The notes beneath the pieces are model-generated. The model made no database searches and had not been told where the DNA came from. It saw only the letters and a program-made list of their open reading frames with translations. This document shows, in pieces, positions 17,224 to 26,189 of a stretch of DNA of 64,000 nt (the stretch's first letter is position 1; every line of letters begins with the position of its first letter). The translations under genes and the position numbers were made by a program. The stretch lies in contig NZ_CP135076.1 of assembly GCF_032229225.1 (NCBI RefSeq), positions 2,399,001 to 2,463,000 of the forward strand, in the 5' to 3' direction. The stretch is from Stakelama saccharophila (GTDB lineage: Bacteria > Pseudomonadota > Alphaproteobacteria > Sphingomonadales > Sphingomonadaceae).

Positions 17224-17616
17224 TCAGGAAAGGACCGCGCCCTCACCGCCACGCTTCGCCAGCACCGTCCCGATCGCCTCGAACAGGGCGTCCATCGCCA
17301 CGGGCTTGAACAGCACCTCGTCCGCGCCCTGTTTCAGGCAGCGCGCGCGCAGGTCGACGGCGGTATCGGCGGTGACGACGATGATGGGCAGGTCGCGCTT
17401 CGCATCCCCGCGCTCGCGGATGCGCCGCATCACCTCGAACCCGTCCGTGCCCGGCATGCGCAGATCGAGCAGGACGACGTCGAAGGCATGCTCGTCGATC
17501 AGGCGCAGGCCGGTCTCCGCCTGATCGGCTTCCGCCATCGAAGCGCCGGCGACGTCGAGCATGTCGCGCACCACCCGGCGATTCATCGCGTCGTCCTCGA
17601 TGAACAGGATATTCAC
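17224..17616 (-). CDS. Single-domain response regulator (receiver only)
   Basis: 130-residue stand-alone REC domain: acidic pocket in FIEDDAMNRRVV (Glu7, Asp8, Asp9), phospho-acceptor Asp51 in VVLLDLRMPGTDGF, Thr in VVTADTA and the conserved Lys in LFKPVAMD. It has no output domain, so it would act through protein contacts or as a phosphate shuttle. GGAGG lies upstream of the ATG at 17616. It is 69 bases downstream of the histidine kinase gene on the same strand, its likely partner. Confidence 0.9.
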   Translation of the reverse strand: MNILFIEDDAMNRRVVRDMLDVAGASMAEADQAETGLRLIDEHAFDVVLLDLRMPGTDGFEVMRRIRERGDAKRDLPIIVVTADTAVDLRARCLKQGADEVLFKPVAMDALFEAIGTVLAKRGGEGAVLS

Positions 17617-17685
17617 CGCCCGGCCTCCGCGGAGAAGGGGGGAAGGAAGAGGTCAGCTACGGGCATCGACTGCTTTGCTATCGCG

Positions 17686-20154
17686 CTATGCCGCCTGCGA
17701 AACAAGAGGCGGAACAGCGTTCGTTCCGAATAATCGATCGGCGAGCGCCGCGCCCGCGATCGGCTTTTCAATCAGGTGATCGATTCCGCTCGCTTGTATC
17801 GCGGCAACGGACTGGGCATCCGGCGCCTTCCACAATATCACGGAAACCGTATCATGCTGCCGCGCGACACCTGCCAGCATCGCGAGCCCCGCAAACGGTT
17901 CGCCCCCATCCATCTTCACGGCCGTCTCGTCAATGACCAGGCAGGAATATTTTCGGATCGCTATCTTCGCGGCCGCGTCGGCCGGATCGGACGCGAATTG
18001 AACGGCACCCGTCCGCGGCTCCAGCAGCGTCTTGAGCATGCTGCGCGAAATGGGATTGCGGTCGAGCAGGAGAAGCCCGCCCGTCCGTTCCGCGGTGCGC
18101 GATTCGGCCGAATCCGGCGCCATCGTGCGCCGCAGCGGCAGGTCGACGGTGAAGGTCGCCCCCTCCCCCGGTGCGCTTTCGAGCAGGATATCGCCGCCCA
18201 GCGCCCGCGCCAGACTGCGACAGATCGAAAGCCCCAGACCGGTGCCGCCATATTTGCGTGTCGTGCTGGTATCGACCTGCTTGAACGATTCGAAGATTTC
18301 GGACTGCCTGTCTTCTGGGATGCCGATGCCGCTATCGGCCACGGCGACGTGCAGCCGCGGTCCGCCCTCCGCATCCACCGTGCCGGCGCGAAGCGCGATG
18401 GTTCCCGCCTGCGTGAATTTGAGCGCGTTCGACAAGAGGTTGAACACGATCTGGCGAATACGCGCGGGATCGCTTTCGATCCACTCGGGACCGGCGTCGA
18501 CGTCGAGGACGAAATCGACCTGCCGCGCCGCGGCCTGTTCCTCCCACATCCGGGCGACATCGCGCAGCGTATCGCGCAGGTTCATCGGCAGCATCTCGAC
18601 CGCCAGGTTGCCGGTCTCCATCTTCGCCACGTCGAGGATGTCGTCGACCAGCGCGCGCATGGTCTGGCCGGCGCCGTGGACCACCTGAACCCGCTCGCGC
18701 GTGGCCACGGGCAGGCCGCGATCGGCCAGCATCACCTGCGTCATGCCGAGAATGCCGTTGAGCGGCGTGCGGATTTCGTGGCTGGTGGTGGCGAGGAATT
18801 CGGTCTTGGCCGCGAGCGCCCGCTCGAGCGCGATATTGGTGGCGGCGAGGTCGCTATTGGCTTCGCGCGTTTCGTTGCGGCTGCGCCGAATGGCGATCAG
18901 GCCGACGGTGAGCATCCCCACCAGCAGCAGCGCAGCCCCGCCGACGCTGAAGAACAGAATACGCTGCGAACGCGCCTGCGACCGCTCATATTCCACGTTC
19001 CGGCGAAGCTCCTCCGCCTTGAGCTTGGCGATGCGCAGTTCCTGGTTCTTGTAATCGAACCGGGCCGCCGCGAGCGCGGCGTTCATGTTCGAGGCGACTG
19101 CGTTGGACCTTTCGGAAATGCGGTTGAACGCTTCCAAATGCCTCAACGCCTTCTTCGCGTTTCCGGCTTCCGAATAAACTTGATAGGCGATCAAATGCGC
19201 GTACCGAAAATCAGCAGACGTATTAATGGTGTCGACGCGTTGGAATGCCTCGTCCGCGAAGTTAACTGCGCTATCAAGATTGCCTCTCTCTAATTCTATT
19301 TCCGCCTTCACTATTACCGCAGGAACTGATTTGAATCGTTCGGAGTTACGTTCAGCCTTCATTGCTTCTCTAATACGCTGATCCGCGCGATCAAGCTTTC
19401 CGGACAAAGCAAGGGTATACGCTAAGTTTCGAAGAACTAAAGTTTTTATGCCGGGATCGTTAATATTATTGGCGTATTCAGATGCACTAGAAAACTCCTT
19501 TATCGCTGCATTATAATTTTTGGTTTGAAGATATACATTTCCCAGATTATTGTGCAGCGCCATTGAAAGGGACGGGTCTCCTTTGTACACCTTCGTCGCT
19601 TCGGAAAAATATTTTAGCGCTCTGTCTGTATCATTCGCTAGGAAGTAGAGCGTGGCAATACTGGTGAGTGACAAGGATTCGCTGCGCGCATCGTCAGATA
19701 TCTCGAAATAGTGATGTGCATCATGAAAGCTGTTCAGTGCTTTTGCCGCATCACCGGAAACCATCTGAACGTTGCCAAGTGTCAGTAACATCTTGCCTTT
19801 GAGCTGCAGTGACGCTGGCAACGCACGCACGATCGCCAGCCCCTTCTCGATCAGCTTTCTAGCGTCTTCGACCCTTCCAAGACGCAGGCTGGCCTCCGCC
19901 CGAAGCCAGTGACTTTCCGCATCTTTGCCTGCTCGACTGTCTACTTCAGGATATCTTTCAAGCGATTTCGCGGCGGCCTCCGCGTGGCGCAAAGCACTGT
20001 TCGGGTCACTCAGCATGGATCGGTTGGCGAGGTCGAGCTGACGGTCGACTTCCCACTGTCGAGGCGCGGGAAATGCAACAGCAGGAACACTCAAGATCCC
20101 CGCGATCGACGCGATGATGGTCAGCAGGCCATAAGATAGCAGTCCAAAGCGCAT
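17686..20154 (-). CDS. Hybrid sensor histidine kinase with N-terminal TPR region
   Basis: 822 residues. A signal-like hydrophobic start (about 1-28) is followed by an alpha-helical TPR-type region to about 390, a membrane helix (about 393-418), and a HisKA domain with the phospho-accepting His in TTSHEIRTPLNG (about 458). The HATPase domain has NLLSNALKF and KYGGTGLGLSIC. A C-terminal receiver-like domain (about 690-815) has LLLLDRNPISRS, LVIDETAVKMDGG and LIEKPI. The receiver keeps the central Asp and Lys but has Asp-Arg instead of the usual paired acidic residues. The TPR part is much more AT-rich than its surroundings. The gene lies between an EAL gene (34 bases upstream) and a receiver gene. 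Ligand unknown. Confidence 0.9.
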   Translation of the reverse strand: MRFGLLSYGLLTIIASIAGILSVPAVAFPAPRQWEVDRQLDLANRSMLSDPNSALRHAEAAAKSLERYPEVDSRAGKDAESHWLRAEASLRLGRVEDARKLIEKGLAIVRALPASLQLKGKMLLTLGNVQMVSGDAAKALNSFHDAHHYFEISDDARSESLSLTSIATLYFLANDTDRALKYFSEATKVYKGDPSLSMALHNNLGNVYLQTKNYNAAIKEFSSASEYANNINDPGIKTLVLRNLAYTLALSGKLDRADQRIREAMKAERNSERFKSVPAVIVKAEIELERGNLDSAVNFADEAFQRVDTINTSADFRYAHLIAYQVYSEAGNAKKALRHLEAFNRISERSNAVASNMNAALAAARFDYKNQELRIAKLKAEELRRNVEYERSQARSQRILFFSVGGAALLLVGMLTVGLIAIRRSRNETREANSDLAATNIALERALAAKTEFLATTSHEIRTPLNGILGMTQVMLADRGLPVATRERVQVVHGAGQTMRALVDDILDVAKMETGNLAVEMLPMNLRDTLRDVARMWEEQAAARQVDFVLDVDAGPEWIESDPARIRQIVFNLLSNALKFTQAGTIALRAGTVDAEGGPRLHVAVADSGIGIPEDRQSEIFESFKQVDTSTTRKYGGTGLGLSICRSLARALGGDILLESAPGEGATFTVDLPLRRTMAPDSAESRTAERTGGLLLLDRNPISRSMLKTLLEPRTGAVQFASDPADAAAKIAIRKYSCLVIDETAVKMDGGEPFAGLAMLAGVARQHDTVSVILWKAPDAQSVAAIQASGIDHLIEKPIAGAALADRLFGTNAVPPLVSQAA

Positions 20155-20188
20155 TTTCCCGGCATAACCGGGAACCTTTAACCATCAG

Positions 20189-21490
20189 CTAAGCTGTGCG
20201 CTGCGCTTTCCAGAATGAATGCTCGTTGTACCGGCGCTGCCGCAGTGCGCTTCCAAATTCCTGATCGACTCCGGCGTTCAGGAACGGCTTCAACCGATCC
20301 AGTTCCAGAGGATGGCTGATCAGGTATCCCTGCACCATGTCACATCCCATCACGCTGAGTAGCGCCATCGCCGCCGGCGTTTCCACCCCTTCGGCAGTGA
20401 CTTCCATTTCCATGGCGTGTGCAAGGTCGATGGTCGATCGTACGATAAGCGGATCACGATTACTGCTCGTCAACTGCGTGATGAACATCTTGTCGATCTT
20501 CAGTTCCGACGCCGGAAGCTGTTTCAGATATGCCAGCGACGACAGACCGGCGCCATAGTCGTCGATCGCCAGCGGAACGCCGATGTCGACCATGCGCTGA
20601 AGGTGGCGAAGCGCGATCGCGGGATCCTGGATCACCGCCGTTTCGGTAATCTCGATGCCGATCCGACCATTGCAGGAGGCCAGCATTTCACATGTCTCGT
20701 CCACGAAGGCCCCATCGGCGAGAAGCGTACCGGACATGTTGACGAATATCGGGAGGTCATGCCCCGCCTCGCGGAGGACCGCCTGGTCGCCCACGACGCG
20801 GCGCAGCGTCCAACTGGTGAGATTGCGAATCTGGCCGTCGAGTTCCGCCGCCCGAATAAACTGATTGGGGAAAATCTTGCCATGCTGCGGATGCCGCCAC
20901 CGGATAAGCGCTTCTATACCTGAGATACGCTGTTCGCGCAGATGCACCTTTGGCTGATATTCCATGAACATCTGCCCGGCACCCAATGCATCGGGCAGTT
21001 CGTCAAGCAGGCTTCGCGAATCGAAGATGTTCAAGGCCGTCGGCATCTCGATCACTACATATCGGGAGGGTTGCGCCCTTTCCAAGGCAGCTTCGGCAGT
21101 TTCGACGAGACGCGTGGGATCAGGGTTCGACGCTGGCGTCCATGCCACACCCATACGCGTCCTGATGCCCTTATCCAGTTCGCGAGCCACCTGTTCGGCC
21201 TGATCCACGATTTGGCCGACCGTGGCCTCTTCGGTAGTCGAGAGAAACCATTGAAAGCGGGATTGCGCCACGCGTTCCAAGGGCGCTCCCAACGCCGCGG
21301 AGAGACGCGAGCGGAGTGCGGCCATCTTACCCTCAACCGCTTCGACCCCGAGCGCGCGGCGCAGATTGGGATAGTTCGGCACGTCGAGCAGGCATTGGAG
21401 AATGCTTCCGACAGGCGGCTCGGCCGCGGAGGCGGCAGCCGTGCAATTTGCGGCAGACGACGGCGTCAAAGGGCGTTCAAGCGACGACAT
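20189..21490 (-). CDS. EAL-domain cyclic-di-GMP phosphodiesterase with degenerate GGDEF domain
   Basis: 433 residues. The first half looks like a degenerate GGDEF domain: it has the right size and secondary-structure order but no GGDEF signature. The second half is a full EAL domain, with EALIRW, FVNMS, IGIEITE, IDDYGAGLSS, LKIDKMFI, TAEGVET and MVQGYLIS. The metal and catalytic glutamates/aspartates are all visible, so phosphodiesterase activity is expected. It is the first gene of the EAL-kinase-receiver operon. No signal peptide or membrane segment. A CtrA-type site lies about 75-90 bases upstream. Confidence 0.9.
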   Translation of the reverse strand: MSSLERPLTPSSAANCTAAASAAEPPVGSILQCLLDVPNYPNLRRALGVEAVEGKMAALRSRLSAALGAPLERVAQSRFQWFLSTTEEATVGQIVDQAEQVARELDKGIRTRMGVAWTPASNPDPTRLVETAEAALERAQPSRYVVIEMPTALNIFDSRSLLDELPDALGAGQMFMEYQPKVHLREQRISGIEALIRWRHPQHGKIFPNQFIRAAELDGQIRNLTSWTLRRVVGDQAVLREAGHDLPIFVNMSGTLLADGAFVDETCEMLASCNGRIGIEITETAVIQDPAIALRHLQRMVDIGVPLAIDDYGAGLSSLAYLKQLPASELKIDKMFITQLTSSNRDPLIVRSTIDLAHAMEMEVTAEGVETPAAMALLSVMGCDMVQGYLISHPLELDRLKPFLNAGVDQEFGSALRQRRYNEHSFWKAQRTA

Positions 21491-21564
21491 TCTACTGCAC
21501 CCTGTCCGAGTAGGTTTGAGAACTGGTTAATTATCGACCCGCTGCGCCATATCTTGCTTTCTGG

Positions 21565-21580
21565 TTAATCTTCCGTTAAC
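21565..21580 (+). promoter_or_regulatory. Candidate CtrA binding site
   Basis: TTAATCTTCCGTTAAC matches the CtrA consensus TTAA-N7-TTAAC. It is also the centre of a dyad (TGGTTAA and TTAACCA, seven bases apart). It lies between the EAL gene and ugd and could serve either direction. The consensus is established in Caulobacter and other alphaproteobacteria; binding here is inferred. Confidence 0.6.
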
Positions 21581-21617
21581 CAAGCAATTGCGTTTAGGCG
21601 CTATTGGGAGAAAGAAT

Positions 21618-21677
21618 ATGTTTTCCATCCTTTTCGACAGGGACAATGTCGGTGGTGCGATCCTCATCCCCTGGTAA
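21618..21677 (+). CDS. Possible 19-residue leader peptide upstream of ugd
   Basis: ATG at 21618 with GGGAGAAAGAAT directly upstream, 19 codons, TAA stop at 21677. The product is hydrophobic (it ends VGGAILIPW). It stops 10 bases before a strong hairpin and about 215 bases before ugd. It could be a regulatory leader or a genuine small protein; a chance frame is possible. No family recognised. Confidence 0.35.
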   Translation: MFSILFDRDNVGGAILIPW

Positions 21678-21687
21678 CTAGTTTCTA

Positions 21688-21723
21688 GCCCGGCCTTGGG
21701 AGCGCGTTAGGCTCCGGCCGGGC
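21688..21723 (+). promoter_or_regulatory. Strong hairpin in the ugd leader
   Basis: GCCCGGCC (21688-21695) pairs with GGCCGGGC (21716-21723), with an inner GGAGC/GCTCC stem and a seven-base loop. The sequence after it is C-rich, not T-rich, so it is not a typical intrinsic terminator in either direction. Placed right after the small open frame, it might be an attenuator or an mRNA stability element. Confidence 0.5.
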
Positions 21724-21894
21724 ATCTCCCCCTGCAGTTCCTGACCGCATCCCCCTTTCCTTCTCACCAACTCAACGCTTCGCCCCGCGAAAAAGAGGAT
21801 TAGTCTCTTCTCGCGATTGCAATGCGCCTGAACTGTCGTCAGGAAGCCTTGGCGAGCGACTATTTCCGCTCCGATCGCAAATGAAGGGATTGCC

Positions 21895-23238
21895 ATGCGT
21901 ATCGTCATGATCGGCTCGGGCTATGTCGGGCTGGTTTCCGGAGCCTGTCTCGCCGATTTCGGCCATGATGTCGTCTGCGTCGACAAGGATGCGGCAAAGA
22001 TCGAAAAGCTGCGCGGCGGCGGCATTCCCATCTACGAACCCGGACTCGAACAGCTCGTGGCGTCGAACGTCGCCGCCGGCCGGCTGTCGTTCGAGACCGA
22101 TCTGTCGGCGCCGGTCGCCGGGGCGGACGTGGTGTTCATCGGCGTCGGCACTCCCGCGCGGCGCGGAGACGGCCATGCAGACCTTTCCTATGTCCACGCC
22201 GCCGCGAAGGAGATCGCGCAGGCGCTGTCCGGCTTTACCGTGATCGTAACCAAGTCGACCGTCCCCGTCGGCACGGGCGACGAGGTGGAGCGCATCGTCC
22301 GCGAGGCCAATCCCGACGCGGATTTCGCCGTCGCCTCCAATCCCGAATTCCTGCGTGAGGGCGCGGCGATCGAGGATTTCAAGCGGCCCGACCGGATCGT
22401 CGTCGGTATCGAGGATGAACGCGCGCGCGCACCGATGGAGGCGGTCTATCGCCCGCTCTATCTCAACCGCTCGCCCATCCTGTTCACCAGCCGTCGGACC
22501 AGCGAGCTGATCAAATATGCCGCCAACGCCTTCCTCGCGATGAAGATCACCTTCATCAACGAAATCGCCGATCTGTGCGAAAAGGTCGGTGCGGACGTGC
22601 AGGACGTGTCGCGCGGCATCGGCCTCGACAATCGCATCGGCCCGAAATTCCTGCACGCGGGGCCGGGCTATGGCGGTTCATGCTTTCCCAAGGACACATC
22701 GGCCCTGGCCAAGACGGCGCAGGATTTCGAATCGCCGCTTCGCCTGATCGAGGCGACGATCGCGATCAACGATACGCGCAAGCGGGCCATGGCGCGCAAG
22801 GTGATCGCCGCGCTCGACGGCGATGTCCGGGGCAAGCGGATCGCGGTGCTGGGCCTGACGTTCAAGCCCAATACCGACGACATGCGCGAGGCACCGTCGC
22901 TGTCGATCGTGCAGGCGCTGACCGACGCCGGCGCCCGGATTTCCGCATATGACCCGGAAGGCATGGAGCTGGCGAAACCGATGCTTCCCGACATCGACTA
23001 TGCCGCATCGCCCTATGCCGCGGCCGAAGGGGCGGCAGCCCTGGTCATCGTGACGGAATGGGACGCGTTCCGCGCACTCGATCTCAAGCGGCTAAAGGCA
23101 TCCATGGCGTCGCCGGTGCTGGTCGATCTGCGCAACGTCTATCGCGAAGAGGAAACGGAGGCCGCCGGCTTCCGTCATGTCGGCATCGGCCGGGGCACCG
23201 CGACCCTGCGGCACGAAATGCGGCAGGCGGCGGAATAG
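21895..23238 (+). CDS. ugd: UDP-glucose 6-dehydrogenase
   Basis: Two-step NAD-dependent oxidation of UDP-glucose to UDP-glucuronate (447 residues). Rossmann start MRIVMIGSGYVGLVSGACL; VGTPARRGDGHADLSYV; TKSTVPVGTG; SNPEFLREGAAI; the central ELIKYAANAFLAMKITFINE; and the catalytic Cys in GYGGSCFPKDTSAL. GAAGGG precedes the ATG. Substrate comes from GalU (6248); the product could be used by the epimerase at 24163. Confidence 0.96.
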   Translation: MRIVMIGSGYVGLVSGACLADFGHDVVCVDKDAAKIEKLRGGGIPIYEPGLEQLVASNVAAGRLSFETDLSAPVAGADVVFIGVGTPARRGDGHADLSYVHAAAKEIAQALSGFTVIVTKSTVPVGTGDEVERIVREANPDADFAVASNPEFLREGAAIEDFKRPDRIVVGIEDERARAPMEAVYRPLYLNRSPILFTSRRTSELIKYAANAFLAMKITFINEIADLCEKVGADVQDVSRGIGLDNRIGPKFLHAGPGYGGSCFPKDTSALAKTAQDFESPLRLIEATIAINDTRKRAMARKVIAALDGDVRGKRIAVLGLTFKPNTDDMREAPSLSIVQALTDAGARISAYDPEGMELAKPMLPDIDYAASPYAAAEGAAALVIVTEWDAFRALDLKRLKASMASPVLVDLRNVYREEETEAAGFRHVGIGRGTATLRHEMRQAAE

Positions 23239-23334
23239 CGTTTTCCGCCCGGTTCGTATCGGCGAGGTTCATCCTCGCCGTGCTACAGACCTGTCCGATT
23301 CGCCCATGAACGTGCCGGAGATAGATCGCCACCC

Positions 23335-24087
23335 ATGTTTCCGTTTCTGAAGTCCCGTCGCCAGCCACAGCAATATTTCTTGCCCGACGGGGAACGCGTC
23401 TATGCAATCGGTGACATTCACGGTCGGCTCGACCTGTTCGAAAAGCTCCTCGCCTCGATTGCCGAGGATGATGCCGAGCGCGGCGCGGGCGACAGTACGA
23501 TCATCCTGTTGGGCGATCTGATCAATCGCGGCCCGGACTCCGCCGGCGTGGTCCAGCGGGCGAAGGAATTGCGCGAAGCGGGCGGCCGGATCGTGAAGGG
23601 CAATCACGAGGAGATGTTCGTGCGCGCCGCCAAGGGAGAGGCCAAGGGCGCGCGCGCGCTCATCCAGATGGGCGGCATCCCGACCCTGATGAGCTATGGC
23701 ATCAGCCAGGACGAGGCCGAGCATGGCAGCTTTCAGGATCTGGCCGATCTGCTGGTCGAACGCATACCGCGCGATCATGTCGCCTTTCTCGACATGGCCG
23801 AAGACACGATCGCGATGGGCGATTATCTGTTCGTCCATGCCGGCATCCGCCCCGGCGTGCCGCTGGAGCAGCAGACGTCGGCCGATCTGCGCTGGATCCG
23901 CGAACGCTTTCTGAAGGCGAAGCGCAACGACGGCCGCATGGTCGTGCACGGGCACACGCCGGCGCGCGAGATCGATGTGCAGGCCGACCGGATCGGCGTC
24001 GACACCGGCGCCTTCATGTGGGGAATATTGTCGGCCGTCGGGCTGGAGGGCGGCGAACGCTGGTTTCTGGCGGCCAGCGAGGAGTAA
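23335..24087 (+). CDS. Serine/threonine phosphatase-like metallophosphoesterase
   Basis: 250-residue calcineurin-like phosphoesterase of the bacterial PPP type. It has the metal motifs GDIHGR (about residue 26), LGDLINRGPDS, KGNHEEM, and later FVHAG and HGHTP. No signal peptide. It lies between two nucleotide-sugar genes, which suggests a role in phosphorylation control of polysaccharide synthesis, but this is only context. No kinase partner is adjacent. Confidence 0.88.
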   Translation: MFPFLKSRRQPQQYFLPDGERVYAIGDIHGRLDLFEKLLASIAEDDAERGAGDSTIILLGDLINRGPDSAGVVQRAKELREAGGRIVKGNHEEMFVRAAKGEAKGARALIQMGGIPTLMSYGISQDEAEHGSFQDLADLLVERIPRDHVAFLDMAEDTIAMGDYLFVHAGIRPGVPLEQQTSADLRWIRERFLKAKRNDGRMVVHGHTPAREIDVQADRIGVDTGAFMWGILSAVGLEGGERWFLAASEE

Positions 24088-24162
24088 CCCCTTCGATCGA
24101 GTGGCGGTGACGGCCGCGACCGACTAGAAGCAAAGACGTCAGCACCGGGCAGGGAGAACCGA

Positions 24163-25161
24163 ATGACCATCCTCGTGACCGGCGCAGCCGGGTTCATCGG
24201 CATGCACGTCGCGGCGCGGCTGCTGGAGCGCGGGGAAGACGTCCTCGGCATCGACAATTGCAACGATTACTATCAGGTGAGCCTGAAGCAGGACCGGCTC
24301 GGCCGGTTGCGCGACGGATATGGCGACCGCTTCGCGTTCAAGCAGCTCGATTTCGCCGATGCCGCGGCGCTGGACGAGGCGCTGACGGGCGTCGAGCTCG
24401 ATCGCATCGTCCATCTCGGCGCGCAGCCGGGCGTGCGCTATTCGATCGAGAACCCCACCGTCTATATCCAGTCCAATCTGGTCGGGCATTTCAACCTGAT
24501 GGAGGTCGCCCGGCACCGGCGCATCGGCCACATGGTCTATGCCTCCTCCTCGTCCGTATATGGCGGGAACGAGCGGCTCCCCTTCTCCGTCGACGACCGC
24601 GTCGACCAGCCGCTGTCGCTTTATGCCGCGACGAAGAAGGCGGACGAACTGATGAGCGAGACCTACGCCCATCTCTATCGCGTGCCGCAGACGGGGCTGC
24701 GCTTCTTCACCGTGTACGGCCCCTGGGGACGCCCGGACATGGCCGTCTGGCTGTTCACCGAGGCGATCTTTCAGAGCCGTCCGATCAAGGTGTTCAATCA
24801 GGGCGAGATGCGCCGCGACTTCACCTTCATCGACGATATCGTCGACGGCGTGGTCGCAGCGCTCGATCACCCGCCGGCCGATGACGGCGCGGCAAAGGCA
24901 GGCGGCAGCGTGTCGCCGCATGCCGTTTACAATATCGGCAACCACCGCTCGGAAGAACTGGGCGACATGATCGCCTGCATCGAACGGGCCTGCGGGCGGG
25001 AAGCGCAGAAGGAGTACCTCCCCATGCAGGACGGCGACGTGCAGGCGACCTATGCCGATATCGACGCCATCCGGGACGATCTCGGATTTGCGCCGAAAAC
25101 CAGCATTCAGGAGGGCATTCCCCGGTTCGTCCGCTGGTATCGGGATTATCACGGCCTCTGA
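24163..25161 (+). CDS. NAD-dependent epimerase, UDP-glucuronate 4-epimerase-like
   Basis: 332-residue extended [21 protein letters not shown] binds [13 protein letters not shown] carries the catalytic Ser, and [11 protein letters not shown] the catalytic Tyr/Lys. The region [19 protein letters not shown] and [12 protein letters not shown] match the UDP-glucuronate 4-epimerase/LspL group, which produces UDP-galacturonate. Position downstream of ugd supports that. Ribosome site CAGGGAGAACCGA. Confidence 0.86.
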   Translation: MTILVTGAAGFIGMHVAARLLERGEDVLGIDNCNDYYQVSLKQDRLGRLRDGYGDRFAFKQLDFADAAALDEALTGVELDRIVHLGAQPGVRYSIENPTVYIQSNLVGHFNLMEVARHRRIGHMVYASSSSVYGGNERLPFSVDDRVDQPLSLYAATKKADELMSETYAHLYRVPQTGLRFFTVYGPWGRPDMAVWLFTEAIFQSRPIKVFNQGEMRRDFTFIDDIVDGVVAALDHPPADDGAAKAGGSVSPHAVYNIGNHRSEELGDMIACIERACGREAQKEYLPMQDGDVQATYADIDAIRDDLGFAPKTSIQEGIPRFVRWYRDYHGL

Positions 25162-25289
25162 ATCGCCGCGCTATCGGCTCCGGATGGGCAACCGCCGCTT
25201 GGATCGCGTCTAGATATCATTCTTTGTGCGTATTGACGGGTGCGGGCATTGGTGCAGCACTCCTACCCCTGGGCAACCGCGTGGTATCC

Positions 25290-26189
25290 ATGGCAAAACT
25301 AACCCATCTTCAGCGCCTCGAGGCGGAAGCGATCCACATCATCCGGGAAGTGGCGGCAGAGGCCGAACGACCGGTGATGCTCTATTCGGTCGGCAAGGAT
25401 TCGGCGGTGATGCTGCACCTGGCGCGCAAGGCCTTCTATCCGGCGCCACCGCCCTTCCCGCTCCTGCACGTCGACACGACCTGGAAGTTCCAGGACATGT
25501 ACCGGCTGCGCGACAAGGCGGCGCGGGACGCCGGCATGGAACTGATCGTCCACCACAATCCGGAGGCGCAGGCGAAGGGCATCAATCCGTTCGACCACGG
25601 CGCGCTCCATACGGATATGTGGAAGACCGAAGGGCTGAAGCAGGCGCTCGACAAGCACGGCTTCGACGCCGCGTTCGGCGGCGCCCGGCGCGACGAGGAG
25701 GCATCGCGGGCGAAGGAGCGCATCTTCTCCTTCCGCACCGCCTCGCACCGCTGGGATCCGAAGGGGCAGCGCCCGGAGCTGTGGCACCTCTATAATGCGC
25801 GCAAGAACAAGGGCGAGAGCATCCGCGTCTTCCCTTTGTCGAACTGGACCGAACTCGACATCTGGCAATATATCCTGGCCGAGGACATCGAGATCGTCCC
25901 GCTATACCTCGCGCGACCGCGCCCGACCGTGGAGCGGGACGGCCTGATCCTGATGGTCGACGACGACCGCTTTCGGCTGGCCGAGGGCGAGACGCCGGTC
26001 ATGCGTTCGATCCGCTTCCGCACGCTCGGCTGCTATCCGCTGACCGGCGCGGTGGAGAGCGAGGCGGCAACGCTGACCGAGGTGATCCAGGAAATGCTGC
26101 TGACGACGACCAGCGAGCGGCAGGGCCGCGCCATCGACCGCGACCAGCCGGCGTCGATGGAGAAGAAGAAGCAGGAAGGATATTTCTGA
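25290..26189 (+). CDS. cysD: Sulfate adenylyltransferase subunit 2
   Basis: Small subunit of ATP sulfurylase (299 residues). It catalyses ATP + sulfate to APS, driven by GTP hydrolysis in CysN. Shows the PP-loop [32 protein letters not shown], and [21 protein letters not shown]. The start is the ATG at 25290, giving [15 protein letters not shown] as in the family; the open frame to 25224 is read-through. It overlaps cysNC by one base (TGATG). Confidence 0.96.
   Translation: MAKLTHLQRLEAEAIHIIREVAAEAERPVMLYSVGKDSAVMLHLARKAFYPAPPPFPLLHVDTTWKFQDMYRLRDKAARDAGMELIVHHNPEAQAKGINPFDHGALHTDMWKTEGLKQALDKHGFDAAFGGARRDEEASRAKERIFSFRTASHRWDPKGQRPELWHLYNARKNKGESIRVFPLSNWTELDIWQYILAEDIEIVPLYLARPRPTVERDGLILMVDDDRFRLAEGETPVMRSIRFRTLGCYPLTGAVESEAATLTEVIQEMLLTTTSERQGRAIDRDQPASMEKKKQEGYF

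Larger units (their letters stand above)
21491..21894. other. AT-rich divergent regulatory region between the EAL operon and ugd
   Basis: 404 bases, locally AT-rich. It holds CTGGTTAAT twice (21523 and 21561), a CtrA-type site (21565-21580), a 19-codon open frame with a ribosome site (21618-21677), and a strong hairpin (21688-21723). The remaining 170 bases before ugd show only its ribosome site GAAGGGATTGCC. Confidence 0.6.

Noticed and set aside
21688..21723. The ugd-leader hairpin as a normal rho-independent terminator
   Set aside because: It is followed by a C-rich stretch on the plus strand and lacks a T-run on the minus strand; kept only as an unexplained leader structure.
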